Of a DNA stretch of 64,000 nt, positions 8,730 through 20,889 are shown piece by piece. Positions within the stretch are counted from its first letter, which is position 1, and every line of letters begins with the position of its first letter. The notes under the pieces were generated by a model. It had not been told where the DNA came from and made no database searches. It worked only from the letters and a program-made list of their open reading frames with translations. The stretch lies in NCBI RefSeq assembly GCF_032884065.1, contig NC_088881.1:5038171-5102170 (forward strand). Direction: 5' to 3'. Position numbers and translations under genes: made by a program. The stretch is from Artemia franciscana (lineage: Eukaryota; Arthropoda; Branchiopoda; Anostraca; Artemiidae).

Positions 8730-9938
8730 ATATATATAAAAATAAGTTGTCTGTGGATCTGTGGATGGATCAGGTGACGTCACCTGAAAAAACTGGATCA
8801 GGTGACGTCGAAACTGAAAAAACTAAAAAAAGGCAAAAACTACAAAAAAACTAAAAACTAATAAAAAAAATAAAAAAGCTAAAAAACTAAAAAAAACTAA
8901 AAAAAGGCAAAAACTACAAAAAAAACTAAAAACTAATAAAAAAGCTAAAAAACTAAAAAAACTAAAAAAAGGCAAAAACTACAAAAAAAACTAAAAACTA
9001 ATAAAAAAAATAAAAAAGCTAAAAAACTAAAAAAACTAAAAAAACTAAAAAAAGGTAAAAAACTAAAAAAACTAAAAACTAAAAAAAACTAAAAAAAAAG
9101 GAAAAAACTGAAAAATAAGCTAAAATAAAGGTAAAAACCAATAAAAAACTAAAAAAAAAACTGAAAAAACTAAAAAAAGGCAAAAACTACAAAAAAAAAA
9201 CTAAAAACTAATAAAAAAAGTAAAAAAGCTAAAAAACTAAAAAAACTAAAAAAACTAAAAAAAGGTAAAAAACTAAAAAAAATAAAAAATAAAAAAAAAC
9301 TAAAAAAAGGAAAAAACTAAAAAAACTAAAAAAAAAGGAAAAAACTACAAAAAAAACTAAAAACTAATAAAAAAAATAAAAAAGCTAAAAAACTAAAAAA
9401 ACTAAAAAAACTAAAAAAAGGTAAAAAACTAAAAAAACTAAAAACTAAAAAAACTAAAAAAAAGGAAAAAACTGAAAAATAAGCTAAAATAAAGGTAAAA
9501 ACCAATAAAAAACTAAAAAAAAAACTGAAAAAACTAAAAAAAGGCAAAAACTACAAAAAAAAACTAAAAACTAATAAAAAAAGTAAAAAAGCTAAAAAAC
9601 TAAAAAAACTAAAAAAACTAAAAAAAGGTAAAAAACTAAAAAAAAAAAAAATAAAAAAAAACTAAAAAAAAGGAAAAAACTGAAAAATAAGCTAAAATAA
9701 AGGTAAAAACCAATAAAAAACTAAAAAGAAAAAAAGGAAAAAACTAAAAAAAAATTTTCATCTAAAAAACTAAAAAAAACTAAAAAAAAACTAAAAAGAA
9801 AAAACTAAAAAAAAAATTAAAAATTGAAAAAATAAAAAAAAGAAAAAACCCAAAAAGAAAAAACATAAAAAAATAAAAAAGATAAAAAACTAAAAAAAAC
9901 TAAAAAAGCTAAAAAACTAAAAAAAAAGAAAAAACTAA
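8727..9938 (+). mobile_element. Non-autonomous Helitron, 5' end plus long A-rich body
   Basis: TC at 8727 begins the standard 5' terminus, followed by GTGGATCAGGTGACGTCACCTG-like sequence and then more than 1 kb of A-rich minisatellite. A higher-order unit of several hundred bp (CTACAAAAAAAACTAAAAAC to GAAAAATAAGCTAAAATAAAG) repeats within it. There is no 3' module, and at about 9939 it passes into unrelated A-rich sequence. Confidence 0.7.
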
Positions 9939-10500
9939 ACAAACTGGGAATTGCACAAATATTTCAATATATTTTGACAATATATATAAAAATAAGTTGT
10001 CTGTCCATTACGCCAGATTATATCTTCTATATATATAAAAGAAAACAAACTAGAATGTAAAAACTGGAAATTGCATAAATATTTCGAAATATTTTGACAA
10101 TAGGTTAAAGTAATTCGAAAAAACAAAAATGGTAAAAAACTAAAAACAAAACTAAAAAGAAAAAACTAAAAAAAACTAAATAAAAAATTAAAAAAAGAAA
10201 AAAACTTAAAAAGGAAAAATGTAAAAAAAAATAAAAAGGTAAAAAACTAAAAAGAAAAAAAAACTAAAAAAAACCTAAACAGCTAAAAAAAAAGAAAAAA
10301 CTAAAAAAACTGGGAATTCCACAAATGTTTCAATATATTTTGACAAAAGATTAAGGTAATTCGAAAACCTTAAAACAGATACCCAAAATTTTGAGGTTTA
10401 TTATCAATAAAAAGAAGAAACTTAAAAAAGAAAAACTAAAAAAGAAAAAAATAAGAAAAGAAAAAACTATAAAAGAAAAAAAACTGAAATGAAACTGTAT
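9939..10500 (+). repeat. A-rich mosaic with fragments of Helitron family 2
   Basis: Two stretches (9944-10,115 and 10,310-10,400) contain CACAAATATTTCAATATATT and TTCGAAAACCTTAAAACAG. The same words occur in the family-2 Helitron at 28.7-29.0 kb. They are set in more A-rich minisatellite, together with a remnant 5' terminus at about 9980-10,040. No coding sequence is visible. Confidence 0.55.
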
Positions 10501-10504
10501 CTAT

Positions 10505-10888
10505 ATATCTATATAAATGACGACCAGGACACTCTAAGAGAAATTACAGACTGGGATACCGGGACACAAATGACGACCGGGACACAGGGAATATAAATGA
10601 CGACCTGGACACAGGGATACAACTCCAACGGGGACGCCGGGGGCACAGGGGGATATATAGATGACGACGGGGACACAGGGAATGTTCGATTAGCAATCAC
10701 CATCAACAAAGCTCAAGGGCAATCGTTAGAAAAATGCGGTATAGATATGAATACGAATTGTTTTCCCATGGACAATTATTATGTTGCATGTTCAAGAGTT
10801 GGTAAACCTGACAATCTATTTATATGGACAGACAATAGGACAGCGAAGAATGTTGTATATTCGCAAGTTTTACGTAGTTAAATATATA
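10505..10888 (+). mobile_element. Helitron fragment with GACGACCGGGACA minisatellite and helicase tail
   Basis: After CTATATATCTATATAAATGACG, short repeats of ATGACGACCGGGACACAGGG run to about 10,685, and the helicase remnant follows. There is no 3' module: the next element's 5' end starts directly at 10,889. Confidence 0.6.
10688..10881 (+). pseudogene. Helicase C-terminal remnant, open frame
   Basis: The frame reads RLAITINKAQGQSLEKCGID, then [15 protein letters not shown] and VVYSQVLRS with a stop, equivalent to the last ~64 residues of the Pif1-like helicase. Of the short remnants in the window it is the best preserved, having no internal stop, but Walker A and B motifs are absent. An upstream ATG at 10,597 falls in the GACGACC minisatellite and is not meaningful. 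Confidence 0.7.
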
Positions 10889-11655
10889 TCTATATATATA
10901 AAAATAAGTTGTCTGTGTGTGGATCTGTGGATCAGGTGACGTCATGTTTGTCCGCATATGACGTCTGAATTATTTCACACTAATACAAAAGAAGAAAAAA
11001 ACTAAAAAAGGTAAAAACTACAAAAAAAACTAAAAAGAAAAAAAAACTAAAAAAGCTGAAAAACTAAAAAAAACTAAAAAAAGGTAAAAATCTAATAACT
11101 AAAAAAAAACTGAAAAAAATAAAAAAAGGCAAAAACTACAAAAAAAATAAAAACTAATAAAAAAATAAAAAAGCTAAAAAACTAAAAAAACTAAAAAAAA
11201 CTAAAAAAAGGTAAAAAACTAAAAAAAAACTAAAAACTAAAAAAGAAAAAAACTAAAAAAAAGGAAAAAACTGAAAAATAAAAGAGAAAAAGAAAACTAA
11301 AAAAATATGAATAAATATATATAATGACGACCAGGACATAAGTAAAAAAAAACTAAAAAAACTAAAAAAATGGTAAAAACTACAAAAAAACTAAAAACTA
11401 ATAAAAAAACTAAAAAATCTAAAAATCTAAATAAACTAAAAAAGAAAAAAAAAGAAAAAAGGAAAAAAATAAAGGAGAAAAACAAAACTAAAAAACGAAT
11501 GTATATACAGACCGGGACACCGGGATACAAATGACGACCGGGACACAGGGAATATAAATGACGACCGGGACACAGGGACATAACTACAAAGGGGACGCCG
11601 GGGTGCACAGGGGGATATATAAATGACGATGGCGACTCAGGGAATGGTCGATTAG

Positions 11656-11841
11656 CAATCACCATCAACAAAGCTCAAGGGCAATCATTAGAATCATGAG
11701 GTATAGATCTGAATACGGATTGTTTTCCCATGGACCATTATATGTTGCATGTTCAAGAGTCGGTAAACCTGAAAATCTATTTATATGCACAGACAATGGG
11801 ACAGCAAAGAATGTTGTATATTCGCAAGTTTTACGTAGTTA
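11656..11841 (+). pseudogene. Helicase C-terminal remnant
   Basis: It is equivalent to the remnant at 6453-6650, with a stop after GQSLES and a frameshift before MLHVQESVN. It is non-coding in practice. Confidence 0.7.
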
Positions 11842-11843
11842 AA

Positions 11844-11845
<2 letters not shown>

Positions 11846-11927
<82 letters not shown>
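11846..11927. repeat. Internal (AT)n array
   Basis: About 82 bp of AT dinucleotides lies at the standard internal position between the helicase remnant and CTATATTCACAGGTGGG-type sequence. Confidence 0.9.
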
Positions 11928-11931
<4 letters not shown>

Positions 11932-13979
11932 CAGGTGGGACATAGGGACACAACTACAATGGCGCGTAACTAATATGGCGCGTAACGACTTACGCGCGCG
12001 GGGGGCTTGGGGGGGGCGCGAAGCGCCCCCACCAACTAGGTGTTGGGGTGGCGCGAAGCGCCACCCCAACAGCTAGTATATATATAAAAATAAGTTGTCT
12101 GTGTGTGGATCTGTGGATGGATCAGGTGACGTCACCTGAAAAAACTGGATCAGGTGACAAAACTGAAAACTGAAAAAACTAAAAAAAGGCAAAAACTACA
12201 AAAAAAACTAAAAACTAATAAAAAAAATAAAAAAGCTAAAAAACTAAAAAAACTAAAAAAAGGCAAAAACTACAAAAAAACTAAAAACTAATAAAAAAGC
12301 TAAAAAACTAAAAAACTAAAAAAAGGCAAAAACTACAAAAAAAACTAAAAACTAATAAAAAAAATAAAAAAGCTAAAAAACTAAAAAAACTAAAAAAACT
12401 AAAAAAGGTAAAAAACTAAAAAAACTAAAAACTAAAAAAAACTAAAAAAAAGGTAAAACTGAAAAATAAGCTAAAATAAAGGTAAAAACCAATAAAAAAC
12501 TAAAAAAAAACTGAAAAAACTTAAAAAAGGCAAAAACTACAAAAAAAACTAAAAACTAATAAAAAAAGTAAAAAAGCTAAAAAACTAAAAAAACTAAAAA
12601 AACTAAAAAAAGGTAAAAAACTAAAAAAAATAAAAAAAAACTAAAAAAAGGAAAAAACTGAAAAATAAGCTAAAATAAAGGTAAAAACCAATAAAAAACT
12701 AAAAAGAAAAAAAGGAAAAAACTAAAAAAAATTTTCATCTAAAAAACTAAAAAGAAAAAAAGGAAAAAACTAAAAAAAATTTTCATCTAAAAAACTAAAA
12801 AAAACTAAAAAGGTAAAAACTAAAAGAACTAAAAAAGAAAAAAAATAAATGACGACACTCAAAGAGAAAGCGACAGGACAAAAGGAATGTTCGATTAGCA
12901 ATCAACAAAGCACCGGGACACAGGGAGTATAAATGACGACCAGGACATAAGTAAAAAAAAAAACTAACAAAACTAAAAAGAAGGTAAAAACTACAAAAAA
13001 ACTAAAAAGAAAAAAAACTAAAAAAAGGCAAAAACTACAAAAAAAACTAAAAACTAATAAAAAAGCTAAAAAACTTACAAAACTAAAAAAGGCAAAAACT
13101 ACAAAAAAAACTAAAAACTAATAAAAAAAATAAAAAAGCTAAAAAACTAAAAAAAACTAAAAAAACTAAAAAGGTAAAAAACTAAAAAAACTAAAAACTA
13201 AAAAAAAGGAAAAAACTGAAAAATAAGCTAAAATAAAGGTAAAAACCAATAAAAAACTAAAAAAAAACTGAAAAAACTAAAAAAAGGCAAAAACTACAAA
13301 AAAAACTAAAAACTAATAAAAAAAGTAAAAAAGTAAAAAAACTAAAAAAACTAAAAAAAGGTAAAAAACTAAAAAAAAATAAAAAATAAAAAAAAAACTA
13401 AAAAAAAGGAAAAAACTGAAAAATAAGCTAAAATAAAGGTAAAAACCAATAAAAAACTAAAAAGAAAAAAAGGAAAAAACTAAAAAAAATTTTCATCTAA
13501 AAAACTAAAAAAAAACTAAAAAAGGTAAAAACTAAAAGAACTAAAAAAGAAAAAAATAAATGACGACACTCAAAGAGAAAGCGACCAGGACAAAAGGAAT
13601 GTTCGATTAGCAATCAACAAAGCACCGGGACACAGGGAGTATCAATGACGACCAGGACATAAGTAAAAAAAAAAACTAACAAAACTAAAAAGAAGGTAAA
13701 AACTACAAAAAAAAGAAAAAAAAACTAAAAACTAATAAAAAAACTAAAAAATCTAAAAATCTAAATAAACTAAAAAAGAAAAAAAAAATGAAAAAAATAA
13801 AGGAGAAAAACAAAACTAAAAAACGAATGTATATACAGACCGGGACACCGGGATACAAATGACGACCGGGACACAGGGAATATAAATGACGACCGGGACA
13901 CAGGGACACAACTACAACGGGGACACCGGGGGAAACAGGGGGATATAAATGACGACCGGGACACCGGGACAGGGAATGG

Positions 13980-14174
13980 TCGATTAGCAATCACCATCAA
14001 CAAAGCTCAAGGGCAATCATTAGAATCATGAGGTATAGATCTGAATACAGATTGTTTTCCCATGGACCATTATATGTTGCATGTTCAAGAGTCGGTAAAC
14101 CTGACAATCTATTTATATGCAAAGACAATGGGACAGCAAAGAATGTTGTATATTCGCAAGTTTTACGTAGTTAA
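13980..14174 (+). pseudogene. Helicase C-terminal remnant
   Basis: This is the same broken 3' coding end as at 11,656, starting near GATTAGCAATCACCATCAAC and ending at TTTTACGTAGTTAA. Confidence 0.7.
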
Positions 14175-14176
14175 AA

Positions 14177-14306
<130 letters not shown>

Positions 14307-14490
14307 ATCTATATTCACAGGTGGGACATAGGGACACAACTACATTGCCGATTAACTATTATGGCGCGTAACGACTTACGCGCGCGGGGGGGCTTGGGGG
14401 GGGGCACGAAGCGCCCCCACCAACTAGGTGTTGGGGTGGCGCGAAGCGCCACCCCAACAGCTAGTATATATATATATATATATATATATA

Positions 14491-15075
14491 TGTTTTTAAC
14501 TACGTAAAACTATCGAATATACAACATTCTTCGCTGTCCCATTGTCTGTACATATAAATATATTGTCAGGTTTACCGACTCTTGAACATGCAACATATAA
14601 TTGTCCATGGGAAAAACAATCCGTATTCAGATCTATACCTCATTATTCTAATGATTGCCCTTGAGCTTTGTTGATGGTGATTGCTAATCAAACATTCCTT
14701 GTGTCCCCAAGCCCCCCCTCCGCACGCGTAAGTCGTTACGCGCCATATTAGCTACGCGCCTTTGTAGTTGTGTCCCTGAGTCCCACCTGTGAATATAGAT
14801 AGATAAAATAACGCTTTACCAACTCAGCTTCTTCGGCTTGAATACATTCGTTTTTGAATTTGTATATGATGAAATAATTCAGACGTCATATGCGGACAGA
14901 CAGACAGACACACAAAGAAACAACTTATTTTTTCTTAAATACTTATAATGACGTCATATACTAAGCATCGTCATAACAAACATGACGACAACTAATTTCA
15001 TGACGACATACAGCTCAATCCTTATAATGACGTCAGGCGACAGACAGACAAACAACTTATTTTTATATATATAGA
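14491..15075 (-). mobile_element. Rearranged Helitron relic
   Basis: On the minus strand the 5' terminus is at 15,075, with GACGTCA-rich sequence after it (about 14,880-15,050). The ACGCGTAAGTCGTTACGCGCC part of the 3' module follows at 14,728-14,790. Oddly the helicase remnant (14,491-14,690) lies beyond that module, so the order is changed. The terminal hairpin and CTAG are missing. Confidence 0.65.
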
Positions 15076-15077
15076 TA

Positions 15078-16574
<1,497 letters not shown>

Positions 16575-16705
16575 GTCCTGTGGTGGCGCAGTGGATTTGA
16601 CCTTAGCTTGGTAATACGGGACCCAGACATCGAATCACGCTGCAGGAATGCACTGCAGGGCCGACGCAGGGACCTTAGTAGTCAAGAAGCGTCGTTAATT
16701 CTTAA
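16575..16705 (+). repeat. tRNA-derived SINE, copy A
   Basis: GTGGCGCAGTGGATTTGA is a good RNA polymerase III A box, and CATCGAATCAC about 35 bp later is a B-box-like element. The conserved body (GCAGGAATGCACTGCAGGG to GTAGTCAAGAAGCGTCGTT) is followed by an AAATAAAATAAAAAG tail. A ~120-bp match in opposite orientation lies at 52,138-52,262, which shows it is a dispersed repeat. I infer a tRNA-headed SINE moved by a non-LTR partner. Confidence 0.75.
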
Positions 16706-17001
16706 ATAAAATAAAAAGAACTTTAAATCACAATATAGCGCGCTCAGACTATTTGCTTCCTGTAAAATACAGGATCAGAAAACTACATCCACCCCATTTT
16801 CCTTTTTCGGATCGAAAAGAATTTTCAAATACTGGAATCCTTGAAATCCCTTTAAAAAACTAGAACACTCGTAAAAACTCTTCAAAATCTGCAAGTCCAT
16901 AAATGAAAAAGTTTGCCTCTAAAAGACCTAAAATATTCCCATTTTAGGAGGAAATCCTTATAATGGAGACACTGCTGTTCTTCATTAATTCAAAGTGATT
17001 C

Positions 17002-18168
17002 TCAACCTACAAATATCCAATAACCAACTCCAATATATATGAATATCATCATTATTGAGACATTTGCTCGCAACGCCGAAGAATTTGCTGATTCTTGACT
17101 GTCAGTTGTATTGGTCTCTTTGGTATTTATTGTTGAAGTTACAGTAGTATACAGGTTTTTGTTTTCTTGCTTTTGGCGGTGACTGGGAGGTAACTGGACG
17201 CTAGAGGGTTCTGGGGATCTAGATTCAGTTTTTGAGTTAAGATATTCACACACTGCCAATTTATCTTCGTTGGAAATCTGTAAGAAAAGATTTCGTTTTT
17301 CTTCTTCTGTGAGCCCATTATATTTACTAGAAAGTTTTGCTGACACCGTGTCATCTCTTAAAAATAGAGTTTTTAAATTCTCTGGTAAGTTTTTGTATGA
17401 TTCAGTCAGTACATCATAAAGCTCCTTAAAATCCTCATCAGTTTTTGGCTCATAATTCTCATCATCCGGCTCTTTAAAAAGATCGTTTTGATAAATGATT
17501 TCATCTAAAATATTGAAATCCGTAGATCCCCTTCCGTAATTTCTGAAATAAGTCAATACATCATCTAAGCAGGAACTTTCTTCTGTTTTTCTAGAATTAG
17601 AATTTTTAGTGCTTAAATCTTCAACCGGATTTTCCATTTTTTTGTTTTGGTTATTACACAGACTATCAATTTTATATTTTTCACAGTTTAGATCATTCTT
17701 ACATTGCTGAATCCATAGTTTGTAATCCTCCATTTTTAGATCCTTCTTTTGCTTTAAAGGTAGTTTTTGAAACCAAAAATTAATTATTTGATTGTCTAAC
17801 TTGTCTATTAGATTTTGATCATTAGATTGGTATATTAGACTATAAAAATCTTTAAAATGACTGGTGATAAATTCTGGATCATAGACTGGTAATTTTTCTA
17901 ATACCGATATATAAACATTCTTCCTCTTCTCGTGCTTAGCAACTTGGTATTGATATTTAGTCTTACACCTTATCAAGAATTCTTCATCCTTAAAATTTTT
18001 AGTGGTTTTTTCAGCTATTTCTGTTTTATTTCCTCTGAATTCACAGTTTTTATCTAGACAGCATAACATTTCTTTAAAATCACATTCATCGACAGGACTT
18101 GGAGCCCCATCTATACAGGTAACAAAAATAGCAGGAAACAAAAATATAAACAAAATATAATTGGTCAT
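17002..18168 (-). CDS. Predicted secreted, GPI-anchored cysteine-containing protein, unknown family
   Basis: An intact 388-codon ORF with no stop or frameshift, exceptional in this decayed window. Residues 1-21 form a typical signal peptide (hydrophobic core ILFIFLFPAIFV). The mature part is lysine/glutamate-rich with about ten cysteines, including CDFKEMLCCLDKNC near the start. A similar DYKLWIQQCKNDLNC in the middle suggests two related modules. Residues ~325-365 form a Ser/Thr-rich stalk with N-glycosylation sequons. The last 19 residues (from VSIMMIF) are hydrophobic and reach the C terminus with no cytoplasmic tail, preceded by small residues (NSSA), as in GPI-attachment signals. I infer a cell-surface protein. 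A TATAAA-like word lies ~150 bp upstream on the same strand. GTAAGT about 20 bp before the ATG looks like a splice donor but leaves no room for an intron before the start. I recognise no family; an intronless lineage-specific gene or retrogene are alternatives. Confidence 0.7.
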   Translation of the reverse strand: MTNYILFIFLFPAIFVTCIDGAPSPVDECDFKEMLCCLDKNCEFRGNKTEIAEKTTKNFKDEEFLIRCKTKYQYQVAKHEKRKNVYISVLEKLPVYDPEFITSHFKDFYSLIYQSNDQNLIDKLDNQIINFWFQKLPLKQKKDLKMEDYKLWIQQCKNDLNCEKYKIDSLCNNQNKKMENPVEDLSTKNSNSRKTEESSCLDDVLTYFRNYGRGSTDFNILDEIIYQNDLFKEPDDENYEPKTDEDFKELYDVLTESYKNLPENLKTLFLRDDTVSAKLSSKYNGLTEEEKRNLFLQISNEDKLAVCEYLNSKTESRSPEPSSVQLPPSHRQKQENKNLYTTVTSTINTKETNTTDSQESANSSALRANVSIMMIFIYIGVGYWIFVG

Positions 18169-19420
18169 TTGATCTGGTGCATAATCACTTACCGATGAAA
18201 TGACGTACCAAGTCCATTAAATCAAACAAAAAACAAAACTAATTTTAAAATTTTATGGTATTTTCTGGTTTTTAGTTAAAAAATTATTATTACTGCTCAA
18301 ACACAGCAAATATTTTTGCAGTTTATATGATAACTATAGCAATTCTGAACTGGAAACTAGAAAAAAAAAAATTCAATAGATTATAGAGATGTGTAAGCTA
18401 GGAGTTAAGCCAAATAAAGTTTGGTTCCAGGAGACAATTATAACTTTGAACTGAGTGATTATAAAAATATTCGGGAATTACTCTAGTTTCAATTCAAAAA
18501 TGAAATTTTGTCTTAGTGAGTGATTATCAAAAATTTTCCGGAATTACTCTAGTTTCAATTCTCAAATCAAATTTTTTTGGTAAGACCCTAACTGAATTAC
18601 TATATTTTACATAACTACATATAAAAGCTCTTATAATGTTATAAATACTATTTAGATTTTTGCAGTTAATAACATTTACTAGGCATAAATAATTAATGAT
18701 TTACATAATTGATCTGGAACAAGTGATAACTTTGAGAACCAAAGACGGAATGAGTTCAAAGCTGGGAAAAAGTCAAAAGACTGCAGCTAAACTAGCAAAC
18801 ATAAAGTCCATTTAATTTATAATTCATGAATTTGTTGATTAGCCTGTGATATATAGTAAGGTGATCATTTTCTTTGTTCAAGGAAATATAGTCTTCACTT
18901 TTAATAGAATCCCATTTCTATTATTTCTATTAGAGACTTTCGCTTTGGTTTTATTCTTATGCTGTAACATCAGTGCTGAAAGTTTGTTTATAATGTGAGC
19001 AGTTCTTATTTAATATTTTTTTCTTCTTTTTGTGTTAAGTTGCCGTCTTTTTTTGTAGGTGTTATTTTTTAAAACAGTTTTGTTTTTCATTCTTTTTGTT
19101 TTTTCTTTGAGAAAGGATCTCGGAGGTGGGGCCAAAATATTTGGAATATTTTTTTATTTTTTATTTTCATCACTGTTTTATTGAAATTAAAACTGGGTTT
19201 TCTTTCTTAGTTTTACGTAAAACTTGCTGCTATAGTGCAGAAGAAAAATTCAGTTGCTCGTAAAAAATTGATTCCGTTTTAAAAAACGTTTTGTTTTTAA
19301 TTACAAATGGCAATTTAATTACAATTTTGTTTGAAATGAGCCAATAAACAGCTCTCAAAGACGCTCCAGTGCCAAGCTCTAAGGGGAAAAAATAGATGCC
19401 CTCGATATCATAAATCAGAT
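18169..19420. other. Non-coding region with a short tandem duplication
   Basis: About 18,450-18,515 and 18,518-18,580 are two copies of a ~68-bp unit (GAGTGATTAT to CTAGTTTCAATTC). The stretch at 19,262-19,315 (GTTTTGTTTTTAATTACAAA) recurs at 29,562-29,607. No gene is visible. Confidence 0.5.
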
Positions 19421-19870
19421 GTATAGATAGATAGATAGATAGATAGATAAGTGTATTTCAAAAACCCGTGGGCCATATACACACAAAATATAAATAAATA
19501 ACAAACAAGCAAGGAAATTAACAACAGTACGAACACGCACAAAAAACAGAATTCAACGCAAAAAGTACCAAATCTAACTACAAAAGAAATTAATCATATA
19601 AAACTTTTTCTTCTTATTAAAGATTTTTCTATATATACTCCCACTCGAAATATTGTGGTTGGGTTACTATTTTGTAGAATACCCGGAAGCATCAAATTAA
19701 TCCCATGCAAATAAATTTCCCGTAAATCCAAGAGCACCGGGCATTTCCGGAGAAAATGATCCAAGTCTTCATCATCATCTTTACAAAGAGGACAAAGATA
19801 CCGCCTATCAGGACCAACTATCATTTTATTTTTGTCGAACGTTTTTTGCCTGTTCTGGATCAGATGTATA
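19421..19870 (-). mobile_element. 3' end of a non-LTR retrotransposon
   Basis: The minus strand carries the C-terminal coding end (next entry). A ~150-bp 3' untranslated region follows, ending GGCCCACGGGTTTTTGAAAT, and then a (TATC)n tail at 19,424-19,449. A zinc-knuckle C terminus followed by a microsatellite tail is usual for CR1/L2-like or related LINE clades in arthropods; the exact clade is uncertain. The rest of the element is missing (5' truncation), which is typical of target-primed insertion. Confidence 0.7.
19594..19860 (-). pseudogene. LINE reverse-transcriptase C terminus with CCHC-like knuckle
   Basis: The frame reads IQNRQKTFDKNK and then YLCPLCKDDDEDLDHFLRKC, with spacing Cys-x2-Cys, then His, then Cys. 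This is the zinc-binding motif found after the reverse transcriptase in many LINE ORF2 proteins. The frame stops after about 76 residues from the first Met, probably the natural C terminus. The polymerase and endonuclease are absent because of 5' truncation. Confidence 0.7.
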
Positions 19871-20822
19871 TGGATATATACAAGAGAATATCTTGGCTGT
19901 AACCACTTTTCATAATTTTCAAACCAATATATTTTCCTTGCTTTTCATGCCAAAGGACAATTAGTTTCCTATATAGTGGTATTGGAAATGATGGTTCTAA
20001 TAGTATACTTCTTTTTTTTTTATCTGAGTCTAGTCTTAGGAGTTATGTGTTATTTTGTGTTTTACGATGAGACGTGATTGTTTCTTACTGGGTTGATAGC
20101 TTTCGCTGCAATCCAGATTAAATTATAGTGAAAGTAAGGTCGAAATTGCTAACCTTCACTTATCCGCTAGTAATATTTTAAACTACGAACTTCTTTAAGT
20201 TGAACTGTCCAAAACTTTTCAATTAGTTACTTGATAATATTTGCAATTTTTGTAGAACCAAGTCAAAATAAAACTATCTTGAAGATGAAATTGCCATTAT
20301 AAAAATAAGCAAAAAGAAGAACTATTTATATTATATATTTATAATACACAGAAGCATAATTTTGTTTTACAATCTGACCAAAGTATCCGATATTTTATAA
20401 TAATTTCTTTTTTTTCAAAGTATTTTTTTCTCTCCTTTCATTAATATTCCTTTAAAAATCGACTAGCTTACACATTGGTTCTATAATTTTTGCTTTAACC
20501 TTGATTAGTGATAGCTAAGCCTGTGAGTGTGATAGTTGAACTACGATAACTGCATAAACGGTTTCTTTTTTTTCCAAACATTCCACTAAGATAGCAGGGC
20601 ACTAAAACATCATTGAGAGAGGTTTAGTGGCTCATTTTAATAGAAATTAATCTGGTTAAAACTTGTTTTAATTAACAATATTTTTTCTTAAATAATCATT
20701 TTTACGAAAAACTGCGTTTTTCATATACAAGACTGATGAATGACGTCGTAATCGTAGTTTGTTATCTGGGAAGATAACAGGGTCTGACAAAAAATTTGAT
20801 TAATTAACTGAAACTGAATAAC
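19871..20822. other. AT-rich non-coding region
   Basis: No gene or clear repeat is visible. Near 20,757-20,780 a small hairpin GTTATC-TGGGAA-GATAAC occurs, and at 20,742 a TGACGTCG variant of the CRE octamer. Both lie close to the next Helitron relic and may belong to its leader. Confidence 0.4.
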
Positions 20823-20849
20823 TATATCAAACTTTGAAAGTTTGATATA
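20823..20849. promoter_or_regulatory. 13-bp-arm perfect palindrome upstream of Helitron copy 2
   Basis: TATATCAAACTTT-G-AAAGTTTGATATA is a perfect inverted repeat with a one-base centre, 41 bp before the ATG at 20,890. It could be a dimeric protein-binding site or the remains of a terminal structure. No equivalent is seen in copies 1 and 3. Confidence 0.4.
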
Positions 20850-20889
20850 AGAAGGCGATTCAAAGAAAAATTTTAGTATAAATCTTACA

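Larger units (their letters stand above)
10889..12076 (+). mobile_element. Complete non-autonomous Helitron (1,188 bp)
   Basis: Both ends are present: TCTATATATATAAAAATAAG at 10,889 and the hairpin (12,041-12,071) plus CTAG at 12,073-12,076. Inside, in order, are a TGACGTCA-containing leader, an A-rich minisatellite (about 10,990-11,290 and 11,345-11,490), GACGACCGGGACA repeats, the helicase remnant (11,656-11,841), an (AT)n array (11,846-11,927) and the 3' module. The next element starts without spacer at 12,077. Confidence 0.88.

Noticed and set aside
18184-18193. GTAAGT on the minus strand just upstream of the 388-codon ORF, considered as an intron donor
   Set aside because: Only about 20 bp separate it from the ATG, too short for an intron, and the signal peptide begins at that ATG.
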